Source: Terriglobus roseus DSM 18391 (lineage in GTDB: Bacteria > Acidobacteriota > Terriglobia > Terriglobales > Acidobacteriaceae). From it: a DNA stretch of 64,000 nucleotides. The stretch's first letter is position 1. Each line of letters starts with the position of its first letter. The stretch is from assembly GCF_000265425.1 (NCBI RefSeq), contig NC_018014.1:1116001-1180000 (forward strand), given 5' to 3'. Both the position numbers and the translations under genes were made by a program. The notes below the pieces were generated by a model. That model saw only the letters and a program-made list of their open reading frames with translations, ran no database searches and was not told the origin of the DNA. Below, one piece after another: positions 43,549 to 53,277 of this stretch.

Positions 43549-46500
43549 TTAGAAGGTGAGGCGACCGGAGAGCTGGATCTGGCGGTTTGCGCCCAGACCA
43601 ACCTGGTTGCCGACGGTTGCAGAAGATGCTCCAAAGTTCGTACCCGCACCTGTTGCTGAGGTTCCGACAGTGAACGGCGTTCCGGGCTGCGAACCGGAGC
43701 CGGTAACCGTCGTGACGCCGCCGGTGGTGCTGGTGCCCGCCGGAATATTCTGTGCCAGTCGAACGTTGCCGGGATTGGCGAAGTTCGCGTGGTTCAGAAC
43801 GTTGAAGGCGTCTGCAGTGAACTTGAAGTGAATCCGCTCCGTGAAGGTGAACTCCTTGGAGAGCGTCATATCGATCTGAGCGAGGTTAGGACCGCTCAGG
43901 TCGTTGCGACGCTGATTGCCGTAGGTACCGGGGGCAGGTGTGCTGAAGGCGGCGGGGTTCAGGTACTGGATACCGTTCTTCAGGTAAGGATTGACGCCTT
44001 CAACGCGGTTGGGACGGCGAATGTTACGCGAGTTGCCGCCACCGGGGGTGTTGACGACAGCAGTGGTCTGGACAGCTCCACCGGCGATGACCGGGCTGCT
44101 GAAGACCTGGTTGGCATATGCAGTGCCGGGGCGACCGACGTAGACGACATCAGCACGCGTGATCAGTACATCGATCGGCACACCGCTGCGGAAGTTCACG
44201 ATGCTGCCGACCTGCCAGCCACCGGCAAGGGTGTTGCCAAGGCGGCCCATGTCGTACATCTTGCCCTTGCCGAAGGGCAGGTCCACGAGCGCCGTCATGT
44301 TGAAGCTGTGACGGACGTCGTTGGTGCCGCGGCCATACTCTGGAGCCTGCCCGTAGAGCAGCAGTGGGGACTGCGAGGTTGAGGCTTCGTTGGAGCCCGA
44401 AGACGTACCAAGCTCCTTCGCCCAGGTGTACTGCGCACCAAGCGAGATGCCCTTAGCAAAGCGACGCTGCAGCGATGTCTGGAGTGCGTGGTACTGGTCC
44501 ACACCGCCGCTGGTCTTGTAGTCGATCTCAGCGAAGCGGCCGCCGTACTGACGGACTGCCGTGCCTGCGCCGGTCGCTGCGTTCGTGGTGACGTTGGTGA
44601 TCAGGTTGGTGATAGAGCGCAGGAAAAGGTTACGGCCGGTGGAACCCACGTAGCCGATCATCATCTGCATGCCGCCGGGCAGCTGCTGCTGAACGCTGGC
44701 GGTGTAGCTGGTGATCTTCTCTGGCACCTTGTAGTTGGGAGCATAAGCACGCGGCTGATAACCCAGCGTCGGGCTGTTGATGTCGTAGTTTGCGTAGACA
44801 TCGCTGACGGGGTTGATCGGATAGACCTTACCCGAAGTCGCCACGCCACCCGTGTTGGTGAACGTACGCGTCACGCGGTCGTTGGCTTCCGGCTGGATCT
44901 GATCTTCCGTCTGGCCCGGTCCAAAGTACAAACCGCCGCCCAGGCGAACCACGGTGTTGTTATGAAGCGCCGCCGGAGCGTAGGTGATACCGAGGCGGGG
45001 TCCGAAGTTCTGCGTGCTCTTGAACCAGTCGCCGGTGTACTTGGTAATGATGTTGCCGGCATTCATGTCGAAGAAGACGTTCTTGTTACGAGCCTCACGC
45101 AGCGGCGCGTAGAACTCGTACCTCACGCCGTAGCTGATGGTGAGGTTCGGTGTCGCCTTCCACTCATCCTGCGCGTAGCCGATGTAGTACGACTGCTTGA
45201 CCTTCGCATTGCCGCTGAGTCCCGTGAACGGGCTCAGATCGCTCAGGTTGCCGTAGAACTGGATCTGATCCGGAACGTTGTTCTGGAAGTTGGCAAAGCT
45301 GTTGTAAGTGTAGGTCGTGCCGCCGATCTGGTCGTTGTACAGCGACAACGGCCGGATCTCAACGCCGAACTTCAAGTTGTGATTGCCTGCAACGTAGCTC
45401 AGGTTATCGATGTACGAGAAGCTCTGGCCCGTGTACGGAGCGCCAACGCCGTTGAAGGAGCTGGAGAGCGAGATGAGCGAGCCCACGTTGGTCAGGCCGG
45501 CGATGGAGATACGTGCCGCGCTCAGGTTCGCGTTGGGGCTGGCGCCAGCGATGCCCTGTACGCGCATCTTGATGCCGTTGTAGCCGAACTTGCTTTCGTT
45601 GAACAGGCGCGGCGTCCAGATCTGGTTGACTGCGATCACACCGTTTTGCGGGACCATGACCTGACCGAATGCGCTAAGCGATGCGTCCTGGATCTGGCGG
45701 GACGTACCCTGATCGCGGTTGTAGCGGGCATACATGCTGAAGCGATCGTTCAGGTGATAGTCAAAGCGGATGTGACCGAAGTCTTCCTGCAGGCGGTTCT
45801 GTCCAACGCTGATGACGCCAGCCGCACCGTTGTTTGCGATGGGGAAGGCAGCCAGCAGCGGCGTGAGCTGCGGATTGGTGATGGAGGCACGCTGTGCCGC
45901 GCTGAGCGTGGTGGAGCTGTACGGCACTGCCCAGGTCTGACGCAGACCCTCATACACCGCAGCAACGAAGAGCTTGTCCTTGATGATGGGACCACCGACG
46001 GATCCACCGAATTGGTTCAGGCGGAACTTGGGTGAGTTGGTGACGAGAGCGGTCGGCGTGGTCGTGCGGCGATTGAAGTAGTTACGCGCGTCGAAGAAGT
46101 CGTTGCGGACGTACTCAAACGCCGAACCATGCAGCGCATTGCCGCCGGACTTGGTGACGAAGCTGATCTGGCCGCCGGTGCCGGTACCAAGCTCTGCCGG
46201 GTAGTTCGAAGAGTCCACGCGGAACTCCTGCACGGCTTCCAGCGACTGCTGCAACCGGAAGAGCGAGGAGAGTTCGCCGTTCAGGTTGCCGGGCGTCGTG
46301 TCGATGATGCTGGTGGCTTCAATGCCGTCGAGGCGAATGATGTTCTGCTCGACCGCGCGGCCGGAGAAGCGGATGTCGCCGAACTGGCCGCTGCCGGTGT
46401 TGGTTGCGCCAGGCGTCAGCAGGTAAAGCTGCGAGATCTGGCGGCCGTTGATGGGAAGTTCCTGGATCTCACGCGAGGGGACGTTTCCGCCAATGCGTGC

Positions 46501-46917
46501 AGAAGAGGTATCCAGATCGACGACGGATCCGGCTTTCACCTGGACGCTCATCTCCGCACCGGCCAGCGGCAGCGTGAGATCGCGTGTCAGTTCCTGACCG
46601 ACGGCCAGTGTCAGGTTCTTTTGCTCAACAGAGGAGAAGCCGTCGGCTGTAACGCGGACGTCGTAGGGCGCGGGCTGCAGGGAGACAGCGATGAACAAAC
46701 CGCTGGAATTCGTGGTGACCGTGCGGACCTGACCTGTCGTCTCGTTGGTGATCACGACCGTGGCATTTGCAACTGCGGCGCCGCTGGGGTCGGTGACTGT
46801 GCCTGTCAAGCGAGCCGTTGAGGTCTGGGCGGAGAGCGCTCCCGCGGACATGCAGGCAATGGCTGCAAGTCGCAGGGCAGGAGGTGTGAATCGGCGTGAG
46901 GTCATGCTCCCAAGCAT
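43549..46917 (-). CDS. Oar-like TonB-dependent receptor with carboxypeptidase-regulatory-like domain
   Basis: A 1122-residue outer-membrane protein. A signal peptide (ends near LSAQ) is followed by a CarboxypepD_reg-like domain (about 30-110; LTGTVTDPSGAAVANATVVI), a TonB plug (about 140-290; LPINGRQISQLYLLTPGATN and FRVDSSNYPAELG), and a large beta-barrel ending in an aromatic residue (LSGRLTF). This architecture is abundant in acidobacteria, where it is assumed to import oligosaccharides or peptides; the substrate is unknown. No partner genes flank it. The start is the ATG at 46917, or 46905. A strong terminator follows. Confidence 0.93.
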   Translation of the reverse strand: MLGSMTSRRFTPPALRLAAIACMSAGALSAQTSTARLTGTVTDPSGAAVANATVVITNETTGQVRTVTTNSSGLFIAVSLQPAPYDVRVTADGFSSVEQKNLTLAVGQELTRDLTLPLAGAEMSVQVKAGSVVDLDTSSARIGGNVPSREIQELPINGRQISQLYLLTPGATNTGSGQFGDIRFSGRAVEQNIIRLDGIEATSIIDTTPGNLNGELSSLFRLQQSLEAVQEFRVDSSNYPAELGTGTGGQISFVTKSGGNALHGSAFEYVRNDFFDARNYFNRRTTTPTALVTNSPKFRLNQFGGSVGGPIIKDKLFVAAVYEGLRQTWAVPYSSTTLSAAQRASITNPQLTPLLAAFPIANNGAAGVISVGQNRLQEDFGHIRFDYHLNDRFSMYARYNRDQGTSRQIQDASLSAFGQVMVPQNGVIAVNQIWTPRLFNESKFGYNGIKMRVQGIAGASPNANLSAARISIAGLTNVGSLISLSSSFNGVGAPYTGQSFSYIDNLSYVAGNHNLKFGVEIRPLSLYNDQIGGTTYTYNSFANFQNNVPDQIQFYGNLSDLSPFTGLSGNAKVKQSYYIGYAQDEWKATPNLTISYGVRYEFYAPLREARNKNVFFDMNAGNIITKYTGDWFKSTQNFGPRLGITYAPAALHNNTVVRLGGGLYFGPGQTEDQIQPEANDRVTRTFTNTGGVATSGKVYPINPVSDVYANYDINSPTLGYQPRAYAPNYKVPEKITSYTASVQQQLPGGMQMMIGYVGSTGRNLFLRSITNLITNVTTNAATGAGTAVRQYGGRFAEIDYKTSGGVDQYHALQTSLQRRFAKGISLGAQYTWAKELGTSSGSNEASTSQSPLLLYGQAPEYGRGTNDVRHSFNMTALVDLPFGKGKMYDMGRLGNTLAGGWQVGSIVNFRSGVPIDVLITRADVVYVGRPGTAYANQVFSSPVIAGGAVQTTAVVNTPGGGNSRNIRRPNRVEGVNPYLKNGIQYLNPAAFSTPAPGTYGNQRRNDLSGPNLAQIDMTLSKEFTFTERIHFKFTADAFNVLNHANFANPGNVRLAQNIPAGTSTTGGVTTVTGSGSQPGTPFTVGTSATGAGTNFGASSATVGNQVGLGANRQIQLSGRLTF

Positions 46918-47225
46918 CCGGCGGTTATGTTGGGCTGCGCTTACAGCAGTGTGAATCTCCTGTAACGATGTGGCGTTTTACGGCGTTTCTTGCAAAGACA
47001 TGGCGCTTGACGTCCTCACCCAAGATCCGTAAAAGGGGCGGCTTACGTTTAACTCTCAGGCGCCAGATGGCGCTCACAGATACACTCCATTCACGATCTC
47101 TTCTCCGTCTTTTCATATGGCCGGACGAGCATCGATTTCAACGGACATAACTGGCAAGGTGTGCCTCGGGCAGGTCGCCGAGATTTGCGTGGCGCTGCTC
47201 CCTTAGCCGTTCCGTATGAGGAACG
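46918..47225. other. Divergent spacer between the TonB receptor and the porin gene
   Basis: No gene is credible in these 308 bases; a short basic open frame on the plus strand was rejected. It should hold both promoters. Visible signals are an inverted repeat GCGCCA-GA-TGGCGC at 47060-47073 and the TTC half-site array at 47090-47117 described separately. Confidence 0.7.
47090..47117 (+). promoter_or_regulatory. Putative Pho box upstream of the porin gene
   Basis: TTCACG (47090), TTCTCC (47101) and TTCATA (47112) start exactly 11 bp apart, the period of PhoB/PhoP direct-repeat boxes. A matching array, with better half-sites, lies ahead of pstC. The last half-site ends 108 bp before the porin start. 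Confidence 0.45.
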
Positions 47226-49136
47226 ATGAAACGACTGACCACACTGGGCGCGATGATGCTTGCGTCGACGCTGGTTCCCGCTCCCTCCCGCGCGCAGACA
47301 GGCACCCCTGCCGGGAAGACGACGACAAAGCGGCCGGCGCGGAAGTCGCCGAGCAAGAAGAAGGAAAGTGCTGAGTCAGTCCTGCTGCACGAACTGCTCG
47401 AGAAGGTAAACGCTCAACAGGCGCAGATCGATGCGATGAAGGCACAGCTCGCCGCCCGCGACCAGCAGGTACAGACAGCCCAGCAGAGCGTGAACGATGC
47501 GCAGACGCAGGCAGCGACCGCTTCCTCCGCAGCGCAACAGGCGCTTACCGCTGCCCAGGCCGCGACCGTCAAGGCTGATACGTTGGCGACATCCGTCGAC
47601 CAGGTAAAGGCCGCGGATCAAGGTCTGCAGGAGACGATGGTTGCGAATCAGGCTCGGATTGAGGACGAGATCCAGTCGCCAACGACGCTCCACTACAAGG
47701 GTGTAACCATCACGCCCGTTGCGTTCTTTGCACTGGAAGGTGTGTGGCGCCAGCGCGCGCTGAATTCCGATATCAACACACCGTTCAACAACATCCCGTT
47801 CCCCAGTGCGAATGAAGGTCATATCAGCGAGCTGAACTTCTCCGGCCGCCAGAGCCGTATCGGCGGTCTGTTTGAGGGCAACGCCGGAAGGTACAAGCTG
47901 TCTGGTTACTTTGAAACGGACTTCCTCGGCGTGGGTACGTCGTCGAACAACAACCAGTCCGATAGCTACGTTCTGCGTCAGCGTCAGTTCTGGGGCAAGG
48001 GTGAGATCGGCGGCTTTGCCGTGACCGGCGGTCAGATGTGGTCGCTGGTTACCGAAACCGGACTGAGCACGAACACTCGCACGGAAAAGCTCCCGAACAC
48101 GATCGATCCCCAATACATGGTGGGCTACTCGTGGACGCGCCAGCCTGCACTTCGTCTGCAGCAGCGCTTCGGCGATGTGAAGACCGGCATGTTTACCGCT
48201 GCAATGTCCCTTGAGCAGGCACAGATCACCAACTTCACAGCAGCCGGCACCATTCCCACGGCCTTCCTGTTTGCCGGTATCGGTCAGAACGGCGGCCTTT
48301 ACAACGCGGCTGGAAACATCGGTTCGGGGAATACGGCTGGTACGGGCGCGATCACCACCTACGCGAATAATGTTGCTCCGGACGTCATTGTGAAGGGGAC
48401 GCTCGACTACACGCACGCTCACTTTGAGCTGGGCGGCATTGCGCGGTTCATGCGCGACTATTACTTCCCGGTCACTGCATACACGGGCACGGCTGCAGCC
48501 CCGACTTATACCTACTCGGCGACGCAGATCAGCCATACGGCACCCGCCGGCGGTGCCTTCGCCAGCGCCCGTGTCACGGTGAACAAGTATGTGGATGTTG
48601 CCGTGCAGGCCATGGGCGGACAGGGTGTCGGCCGTTACGGTTCGTCCCAGCTCGCCGACGCGACGTTGCGCCCGGACATGACGTTGGAGCCGATCCGCAA
48701 CTATCACGGCCTCTTCAGCCTGGAGACGCATCCGACGAAGAAGCTGGATGTCTACGCCTACTACGGCGGTGAGTACGCGCAGCGGACGGTCTACACCACG
48801 CCGCAGGGCGCTCTGATCGGCTACGGTCCTCGTAATCTGAACAACTCAGGCTGCTACGCACTGCCGACCAACAGCGGCAATGGCAGCGGAACGGCGGGCT
48901 CCATTGCGGCTACTGCCTGCGCGTCGCCCACTCGTTACATCCAGGAGGGCATGCTTGGCTTCACGTATCGCCTTGCGAGCAGCCCCAAATACGGGCGTCT
49001 GCAGTATCAGGCGACCTACCAGTACTTGCAGCGTAACCTGTGGTCTGGAACGGCGACCACTCCCGGCCTGACGACGACAGGACCCCGTGCACTGGACAAC
49101 ATGTTCCACATGGGTATGCGTTACTACATCCCATAG
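47226..49136 (+). CDS. Outer-membrane porin-like protein with N-terminal coiled coil
   Basis: A 636-residue protein: signal peptide (ends near SRAQ), a Lys-rich segment, an Ala/Gln-rich coiled coil (about 48-150) that may span the periplasm or bind peptidoglycan, then a beta-barrel with alternating strands from GVTITPVAFFALEGVWRQ to the aromatic end HMGMRYYIP. The coiled coil plus barrel plan resembles phosphate-selective porin O/P-like proteins. It precedes pstS on the same strand and has a Pho-box-like array upstream, so phosphate or polyphosphate passage is a reasonable inference, not shown by motifs. The start is the ATG at 47226. Confidence 0.75.
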   Translation: MKRLTTLGAMMLASTLVPAPSRAQTGTPAGKTTTKRPARKSPSKKKESAESVLLHELLEKVNAQQAQIDAMKAQLAARDQQVQTAQQSVNDAQTQAATASSAAQQALTAAQAATVKADTLATSVDQVKAADQGLQETMVANQARIEDEIQSPTTLHYKGVTITPVAFFALEGVWRQRALNSDINTPFNNIPFPSANEGHISELNFSGRQSRIGGLFEGNAGRYKLSGYFETDFLGVGTSSNNNQSDSYVLRQRQFWGKGEIGGFAVTGGQMWSLVTETGLSTNTRTEKLPNTIDPQYMVGYSWTRQPALRLQQRFGDVKTGMFTAAMSLEQAQITNFTAAGTIPTAFLFAGIGQNGGLYNAAGNIGSGNTAGTGAITTYANNVAPDVIVKGTLDYTHAHFELGGIARFMRDYYFPVTAYTGTAAAPTYTYSATQISHTAPAGGAFASARVTVNKYVDVAVQAMGGQGVGRYGSSQLADATLRPDMTLEPIRNYHGLFSLETHPTKKLDVYAYYGGEYAQRTVYTTPQGALIGYGPRNLNNSGCYALPTNSGNGSGTAGSIAATACASPTRYIQEGMLGFTYRLASSPKYGRLQYQATYQYLQRNLWSGTATTPGLTTTGPRALDNMFHMGMRYYIP

Positions 49137-49207
49137 ACCGCGACGGCGTGGCAGAGCATTCGGGGGAGCGGTGCCGCTCCTCCTTCTTTTGTAGAATCGA
49201 CTGCGTT

Positions 49208-49241
49208 GTTTCATCGCGCCGTCACATGCCGGCCTGACAAT
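49208..49241 (+). promoter_or_regulatory. Putative Pho box and -10 of pstS
   Basis: TTCATC at 49210 and GTCACA at 49221 are 11 bp apart and are followed, 9 bases later, by GACAAT (49236-49241), a 4/6 match to the -10 box. This layout copies E. coli PhoB promoters, where the box replaces the -35. The site lies about 107 bp before the pstS start. Confidence 0.45.
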
Positions 49242-49332
49242 GACGATGGCATAGTCAGGACCACCCAAGGACTTTGTGAGTTGCTGAAATGGCAGCGAGC
49301 TACTTCCCCGAAACACCAGGAGAACGACCCGA

Positions 49333-50340
49333 ATGAAGATCAAGGTTCTTTCCGCAATCATGGGCGCGGCCCTGCTGACCGGCATGGCCGGAGCCCAGCA
49401 GCTGAACGGCGCGGGCGCGACCTTTCCCAACCCCATCTACTCCAAGTGGTTCAGTGAGTACTCTGCCAGCCACCCCGGCGTGACGATCAACTATCAGTCC
49501 GTCGGTTCGGGCGCGGGGATCCGCCAGGCTTCGGACGGCATTGTGGACTTTGGCGCGTCGGATGGCCCGATGACCGACGAGCAGATGAATTCGGCCAAGG
49601 TGAAGCTCTTCCACATCCCGACAGTTATGGGCGCAGTGGTCCCGACCTATAACCTGCCTGGCGTTGGCGAACTGAAGTTCTCCGGTGACATCATTGCGGA
49701 CATCTACCTGGGCAAGATCACCAACTGGAAAGATGGCCGCATCGCCGCCATCAATCCCGGTGTGAATCTGCCGGATCACCAGATCCTGCCGGTCTACCGT
49801 TCCGACGGTTCGGGCACCACCTACATCTGGACCGACTTCCTTTCCAAGAACTCTTCCGACTTCCAGAGCCGTATCGGTAAAGCGACCTCGGTTCGCTGGA
49901 CGGTGGGCATTGGACAGAAGGGCAATGAAGGCATCGCCGGCATGGTCCGCAACAGCCCCTACTCCTTCGGCTACGTTGAACTGATCTACGCTCTGCAGAA
50001 CAAGATGAGCTTTGGTACGGTCAAGAACCCGGCCGGCAAGTTCATCAAGGCTTCGCCAGAGACGGTTTCGGCCGCTGCTGCGGGTGCTGCAAAGAGCATG
50101 CCAAACGACTTCCGTGTTTCGATCACGAACGCTCCCGGTGCGGATTCTTACCCGGTGTCGTCGTTCACCTGGCTGCTGATTCCGACCAAGTCGCCGGACG
50201 CCAAGAAGGGCGAAATCCTGCGTGACTTCCTGAAGTGGATGATCGCGCACGGCGAGTCTGAGGCGGTTGGTCTTTCGTATGCTCCGCTGCCTCCGGCTGT
50301 TGCCATGAAGGTTTCGGGCGCCATCAACTACCTGAAATAA
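49333..50340 (+). CDS. pstS: Phosphate ABC transporter substrate-binding protein
   Basis: Periplasmic phosphate-binding protein of the high-affinity Pst system. The 335-residue protein has a signal peptide (ends GMAGAQ) without a lipobox Cys. GAGATFPNPIYSKWF, VGSGAGIRQ, DFGASDGPMT and YRSDGSGTTYIWTDFLSK are family motifs lining the phosphate site. AGGAGA lies 9 bases before the ATG. A strong terminator separates it from pstC, so it can be made in excess over the membrane parts. Confidence 0.97.
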   Translation: MKIKVLSAIMGAALLTGMAGAQQLNGAGATFPNPIYSKWFSEYSASHPGVTINYQSVGSGAGIRQASDGIVDFGASDGPMTDEQMNSAKVKLFHIPTVMGAVVPTYNLPGVGELKFSGDIIADIYLGKITNWKDGRIAAINPGVNLPDHQILPVYRSDGSGTTYIWTDFLSKNSSDFQSRIGKATSVRWTVGIGQKGNEGIAGMVRNSPYSFGYVELIYALQNKMSFGTVKNPAGKFIKASPETVSAAAAGAAKSMPNDFRVSITNAPGADSYPVSSFTWLLIPTKSPDAKKGEILRDFLKWMIAHGESEAVGLSYAPLPPAVAMKVSGAINYLK

Positions 50341-50360
50341 ATAGCTTTGCTGCTCTCCGC

Positions 50361-50397
50361 GGCCTGCGCACCTCTCTGGTGCGCAGGCCAATCTTTT
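50361..50397 (+). terminator. Rho-independent terminator after pstS
   Basis: A 12-bp perfect stem (50361-50372 with 50378-50389, arm GGCCTGCGCACC), loop TCTCT, then AATCTTTT. It isolates pstS from pstCAB-phoU. Confidence 0.9.
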
Positions 50398-50432
50398 GTG
50401 GAGCAGATCAAATAAATTCGTTGCTCATCGAA

Positions 50433-50487
50433 TTCACAGATCATTCACATTTGGTCTGCGACGTGTTCACGGGCGCGGAAGTAATCT
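50433..50487 (+). promoter_or_regulatory. Putative Pho box array and promoter of pstCAB-phoU
   Basis: Two perfect TTCACA half-sites start at 50433 and 50444, and TTCACG starts at 50466, two further 11-bp turns on (the slot at 50455 is degenerate). TAATCT at 50482-50487 lies 10 bases after the last half-site, the usual distance of a -10 box from a Pho box. The regulator would be a PhoB/PhoP-type protein not encoded in the window. Confidence 0.55.
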
Positions 50488-50543
50488 TGATTCAGTTCCG
50501 TCAGAGAACCAGGCAAGCGTGTTTCGAACTTTCTCTACTCCTA

Positions 50544-51611
50544 ATGGCTGACCAGAATACATCTCATCTCGCGCCTCCTATGGCCGCATCCATGGTGACC
50601 GTCCCCGTTCCCAAGATGGAAAGCAGCGCTGCGCCTGCTGTTCTTACTCCGGTGCCCTCAGGTATCCGTACCTTCCTCGCGAGCCGCGGCAGCAACAAGG
50701 GCGCTGATGGCTTCTTCGGCGGCCTGATGCTGACCTGCGCGCTCAGCATCATCGCGATTGTGCTGCTGATCGTCTGGGTGCTGGTGATGAACTCGCGGCT
50801 GTCGCTGCACACCTTCGGCTTCGGATTCTTCGTACACTCTGATTGGAATCCGGTTTCGGGCGAGTTCGGCGCGCTGCCGTTCATCTTCGGCACGCTGGTG
50901 ACGTCGTTCCTGGCGCTCTGCATCGCCGTCCCGCTGGCCATGTGTGTCGCGATCTTCATTATGGAGATCTGCCCCAAGCCGCTGCGTGGAACCGTTGCAT
51001 TCCTGACAGAGCTTCTTGCTGCGATTCCTTCCGTCGTATACGGCCTGTGGGCAATCTTCGTACTGGTGCCGATCGTGCGCGACCAGCTTGGACCATTCCT
51101 GACGAAGTACTTCGGCTGGACCGGTCTGTTCTCAGGGTCGAACTTTGGTGAGGGCATCCTGACCGGCAGCATCATCCTTTCGATCATGATCCTGCCCGTC
51201 ATCTCTTCCATCACGCGTGAGGTCATGAGTGCCGTGCCAATCAGCCAGAAGGAAGGCGTTCTGGCACTTGGCGCGACGCGTTGGGAGATGGTGCGCATCG
51301 CTGTGCTGCGGAATGCACGCATCGGCATCGTCGGCGGCATCATCCTTGGCCTGGGCCGTGCGTTGGGCGAGACGATGGCCGTTACCATGGTCATCGGCAA
51401 CAACCCGCAGATCTCGAAGAGCCTGTTTTCTCCCGGCTACACGCTCGCAAGTGTCATCGCGAACGAGTTCACCGAGGCTACCGGCGACCTGTATTTGTCG
51501 GCACTGATTGAGATCGGCCTGGCACTCTTCCTGGTGACCATCGTCGTCAACACGATTGCGCGCACGCTGGTGTGGGCTGTGACCCGTAACAACGCGGCGA
51601 AGGCGCACTAA
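50544..51611 (+). CDS. pstC: Phosphate ABC transporter permease PstC
   Basis: A 355-residue inner-membrane permease with six main membrane spans after a soluble N-terminal tail of about 60 residues. The family loop is visible: the EAA-like segment EGVLALGATRWEMVRIAVLRNARIGIVGG followed by GLGRALGETMAVTMVIGN. It pairs with PstA to form the channel energised by PstB. The ATG at 50544 is chosen; an ATG at 50580 would shorten the unconserved tail. pstA begins three bases after its stop. Confidence 0.95.
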   Translation: MADQNTSHLAPPMAASMVTVPVPKMESSAAPAVLTPVPSGIRTFLASRGSNKGADGFFGGLMLTCALSIIAIVLLIVWVLVMNSRLSLHTFGFGFFVHSDWNPVSGEFGALPFIFGTLVTSFLALCIAVPLAMCVAIFIMEICPKPLRGTVAFLTELLAAIPSVVYGLWAIFVLVPIVRDQLGPFLTKYFGWTGLFSGSNFGEGILTGSIILSIMILPVISSITREVMSAVPISQKEGVLALGATRWEMVRIAVLRNARIGIVGGIILGLGRALGETMAVTMVIGNNPQISKSLFSPGYTLASVIANEFTEATGDLYLSALIEIGLALFLVTIVVNTIARTLVWAVTRNNAAKAH

Positions 51612-51613
51612 CC

Positions 51614-52519
51614 ATGGCAGAACTTCAGATGTCCCCGGAGATCAGTGCTGAGATTCGCCGTGCCAGCCGCGCCAACCAGGCGACCCGTACCGGCACAGAC
51701 CATGTGATGACGGCGCTCGCCGTGGGCGGCACGATCATCGTGCTAGTCCCGCTCGTCGCCATCCTGGTGTACCTGGTCTACAAGGGCGCCAGTTCGCTGA
51801 ACTGGGCCTTCTTCACCCAGACGCCGAAGCCCGTGGGTGAGCAGGGCGGCGGTATGGCGAACTCGATTCTTGGTTCGGCCATCGTGCTTTCCCTGGCAAG
51901 CCTGATCGGTATTCCGGTTGGTATCGCTGGTGGCGTGTACCTCGCGGAGTACGGCGCTGGAACGTGGCTTGGCAACGTGATTCGTTTCGTTGCCGATGTG
52001 CTCAATGGTGTGCCGTCTATTGTTATGGGCATCGCCGGCTATGCGCTGGTGGTTGTGCACCAGCGTCACTTCTCCGCATTTGCGGGCGGCATCACGTTAG
52101 CCATCATGATGGTGCCCACCGTCACGCGCACCACGGAAGAGATGCTGTTGACCGTGCCGAACTCGATCCGCGAAGCGGCCTATGGGCTGGGTGTGCCGCG
52201 CTGGCGCACCGTGATGTCCATCAGTCTGCGGACGGCTGCGCCCGGTATTATCACCGGCTGCATGCTGGCCTTCGCACGCGTTGCGGGTGAGACCGCGCCG
52301 CTGTTGTTCACAGCCTTCGGCAGCCAGTTCTATTCGAAGAGTCTGAATCAGCCCATCGCCGCATTGCCGCTGCAGATCTTCTCTTATGCGCTTTCGCCGT
52401 ATGACGAATGGCACCGCCTGGCATGGGCGGGAGCGCTTGTTCTGATCACCATGATCATGGTTTCTGTCGGCCTGGTTCGCTACGTGACATCGCGTGGCCA
52501 GCTCAAGGGAGGAAGTTAG
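51614..52519 (+). CDS. pstA: Phosphate ABC transporter permease PstA
   Basis: A 301-residue permease with six membrane helices. Family motifs are [32 protein letters not shown], and the EAA loop [27 protein letters not shown] followed by [11 protein letters not shown]. It is preceded by pstC with two bases between them, and its TAG stop overlaps the GTG start of pstB by one base, showing translational coupling. Confidence 0.95.
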   Translation: MAELQMSPEISAEIRRASRANQATRTGTDHVMTALAVGGTIIVLVPLVAILVYLVYKGASSLNWAFFTQTPKPVGEQGGGMANSILGSAIVLSLASLIGIPVGIAGGVYLAEYGAGTWLGNVIRFVADVLNGVPSIVMGIAGYALVVVHQRHFSAFAGGITLAIMMVPTVTRTTEEMLLTVPNSIREAAYGLGVPRWRTVMSISLRTAAPGIITGCMLAFARVAGETAPLLFTAFGSQFYSKSLNQPIAALPLQIFSYALSPYDEWHRLAWAGALVLITMIMVSVGLVRYVTSRGQLKGGS

Positions 52520-53277
52520 TGGGACTCGCAATTGGCGTTGAAAACCTCAACGCGTGGTACGGACCGACACACACGCTGAAAGATGTAAATCTGCAGATTC
52601 CCGCGAATCACGCGACCGCGTTGATCGGTCCGTCAGGCTGCGGCAAGTCGACCTTCGTCCGCTGCCTGAACCGCATGCATGAGACCAACCCCACCGCTCG
52701 CGTTGAGGGGACGGTCATGATGGGCGACACCGACATTTACAAGGACGCATCGCCCGTTGAGATTCGCCGCCGCGTCGGCATGGTCTTCCAGCGCCCCAAT
52801 CCGTTCCCGACCATGTCGATCTACGATAACGTCGTCAGCGGTCTGAAGCTGAACGGCTTCCGCAAGAAGGCCGTCATGGACGAGGTCGTTGAGCGCAGCC
52901 TGAAGCAGGCCGCCCTGTGGGACGAGGTCAAGGACGACCTGCGCAAGAAGTCCGGCGCCAGCCTCTCCGGTGGTCAGCAGCAGCGTCTCTGCATTGCGCG
53001 TGCGCTCGCCGTCGATCCGGAAGTGCTGCTGATGGATGAGCCCGCCAGCGCGCTCGATCCCGTCTCGACCTCGAAGATTGAGGACCTGATCTTCCAGTTG
53101 AAGAATCAGTACACGATCGTCATCGTGACGCACAACATGCAGCAGGCCGCGCGCGTCGCCGAGAACACTGGCTTCTTCTTGATGGGCAAGCTCGTCGAGT
53201 TCGACAAGACCCACAAGATCTTCACCAATCCTTCTGACAAACGTACCGAGGACTACATCACGGGAAGGTTCGGATGA
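52519..53277 (+). CDS. pstB: Phosphate ABC transporter ATP-binding protein
   Basis: A 252-residue ABC ATPase powering the Pst channel. Walker A is GPSGCGKST, the Q-loop is [17 protein letters not shown], the signature is [16 protein letters not shown], Walker B is [13 protein letters not shown] and the switch His lies in VTHNMQQA. The start is GTG at 52519, overlapping the pstA stop, with AGGGAGGA 5 bases upstream; a longer in-frame extension has no family similarity. The stop overlaps phoU (ATGA). Confidence 0.97.
   Translation: MGLAIGVENLNAWYGPTHTLKDVNLQIPANHATALIGPSGCGKSTFVRCLNRMHETNPTARVEGTVMMGDTDIYKDASPVEIRRRVGMVFQRPNPFPTMSIYDNVVSGLKLNGFRKKAVMDEVVERSLKQAALWDEVKDDLRKKSGASLSGGQQQRLCIARALAVDPEVLLMDEPASALDPVSTSKIEDLIFQLKNQYTIVIVTHNMQQAARVAENTGFFLMGKLVEFDKTHKIFTNPSDKRTEDYITGRFG

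Noticed and set aside
46965..47150. A short basic plus-strand frame starting MWRFTAFLAKTW
   Set aside because: It runs through the porin promoter region and Pho-like array and has no ribosome site.
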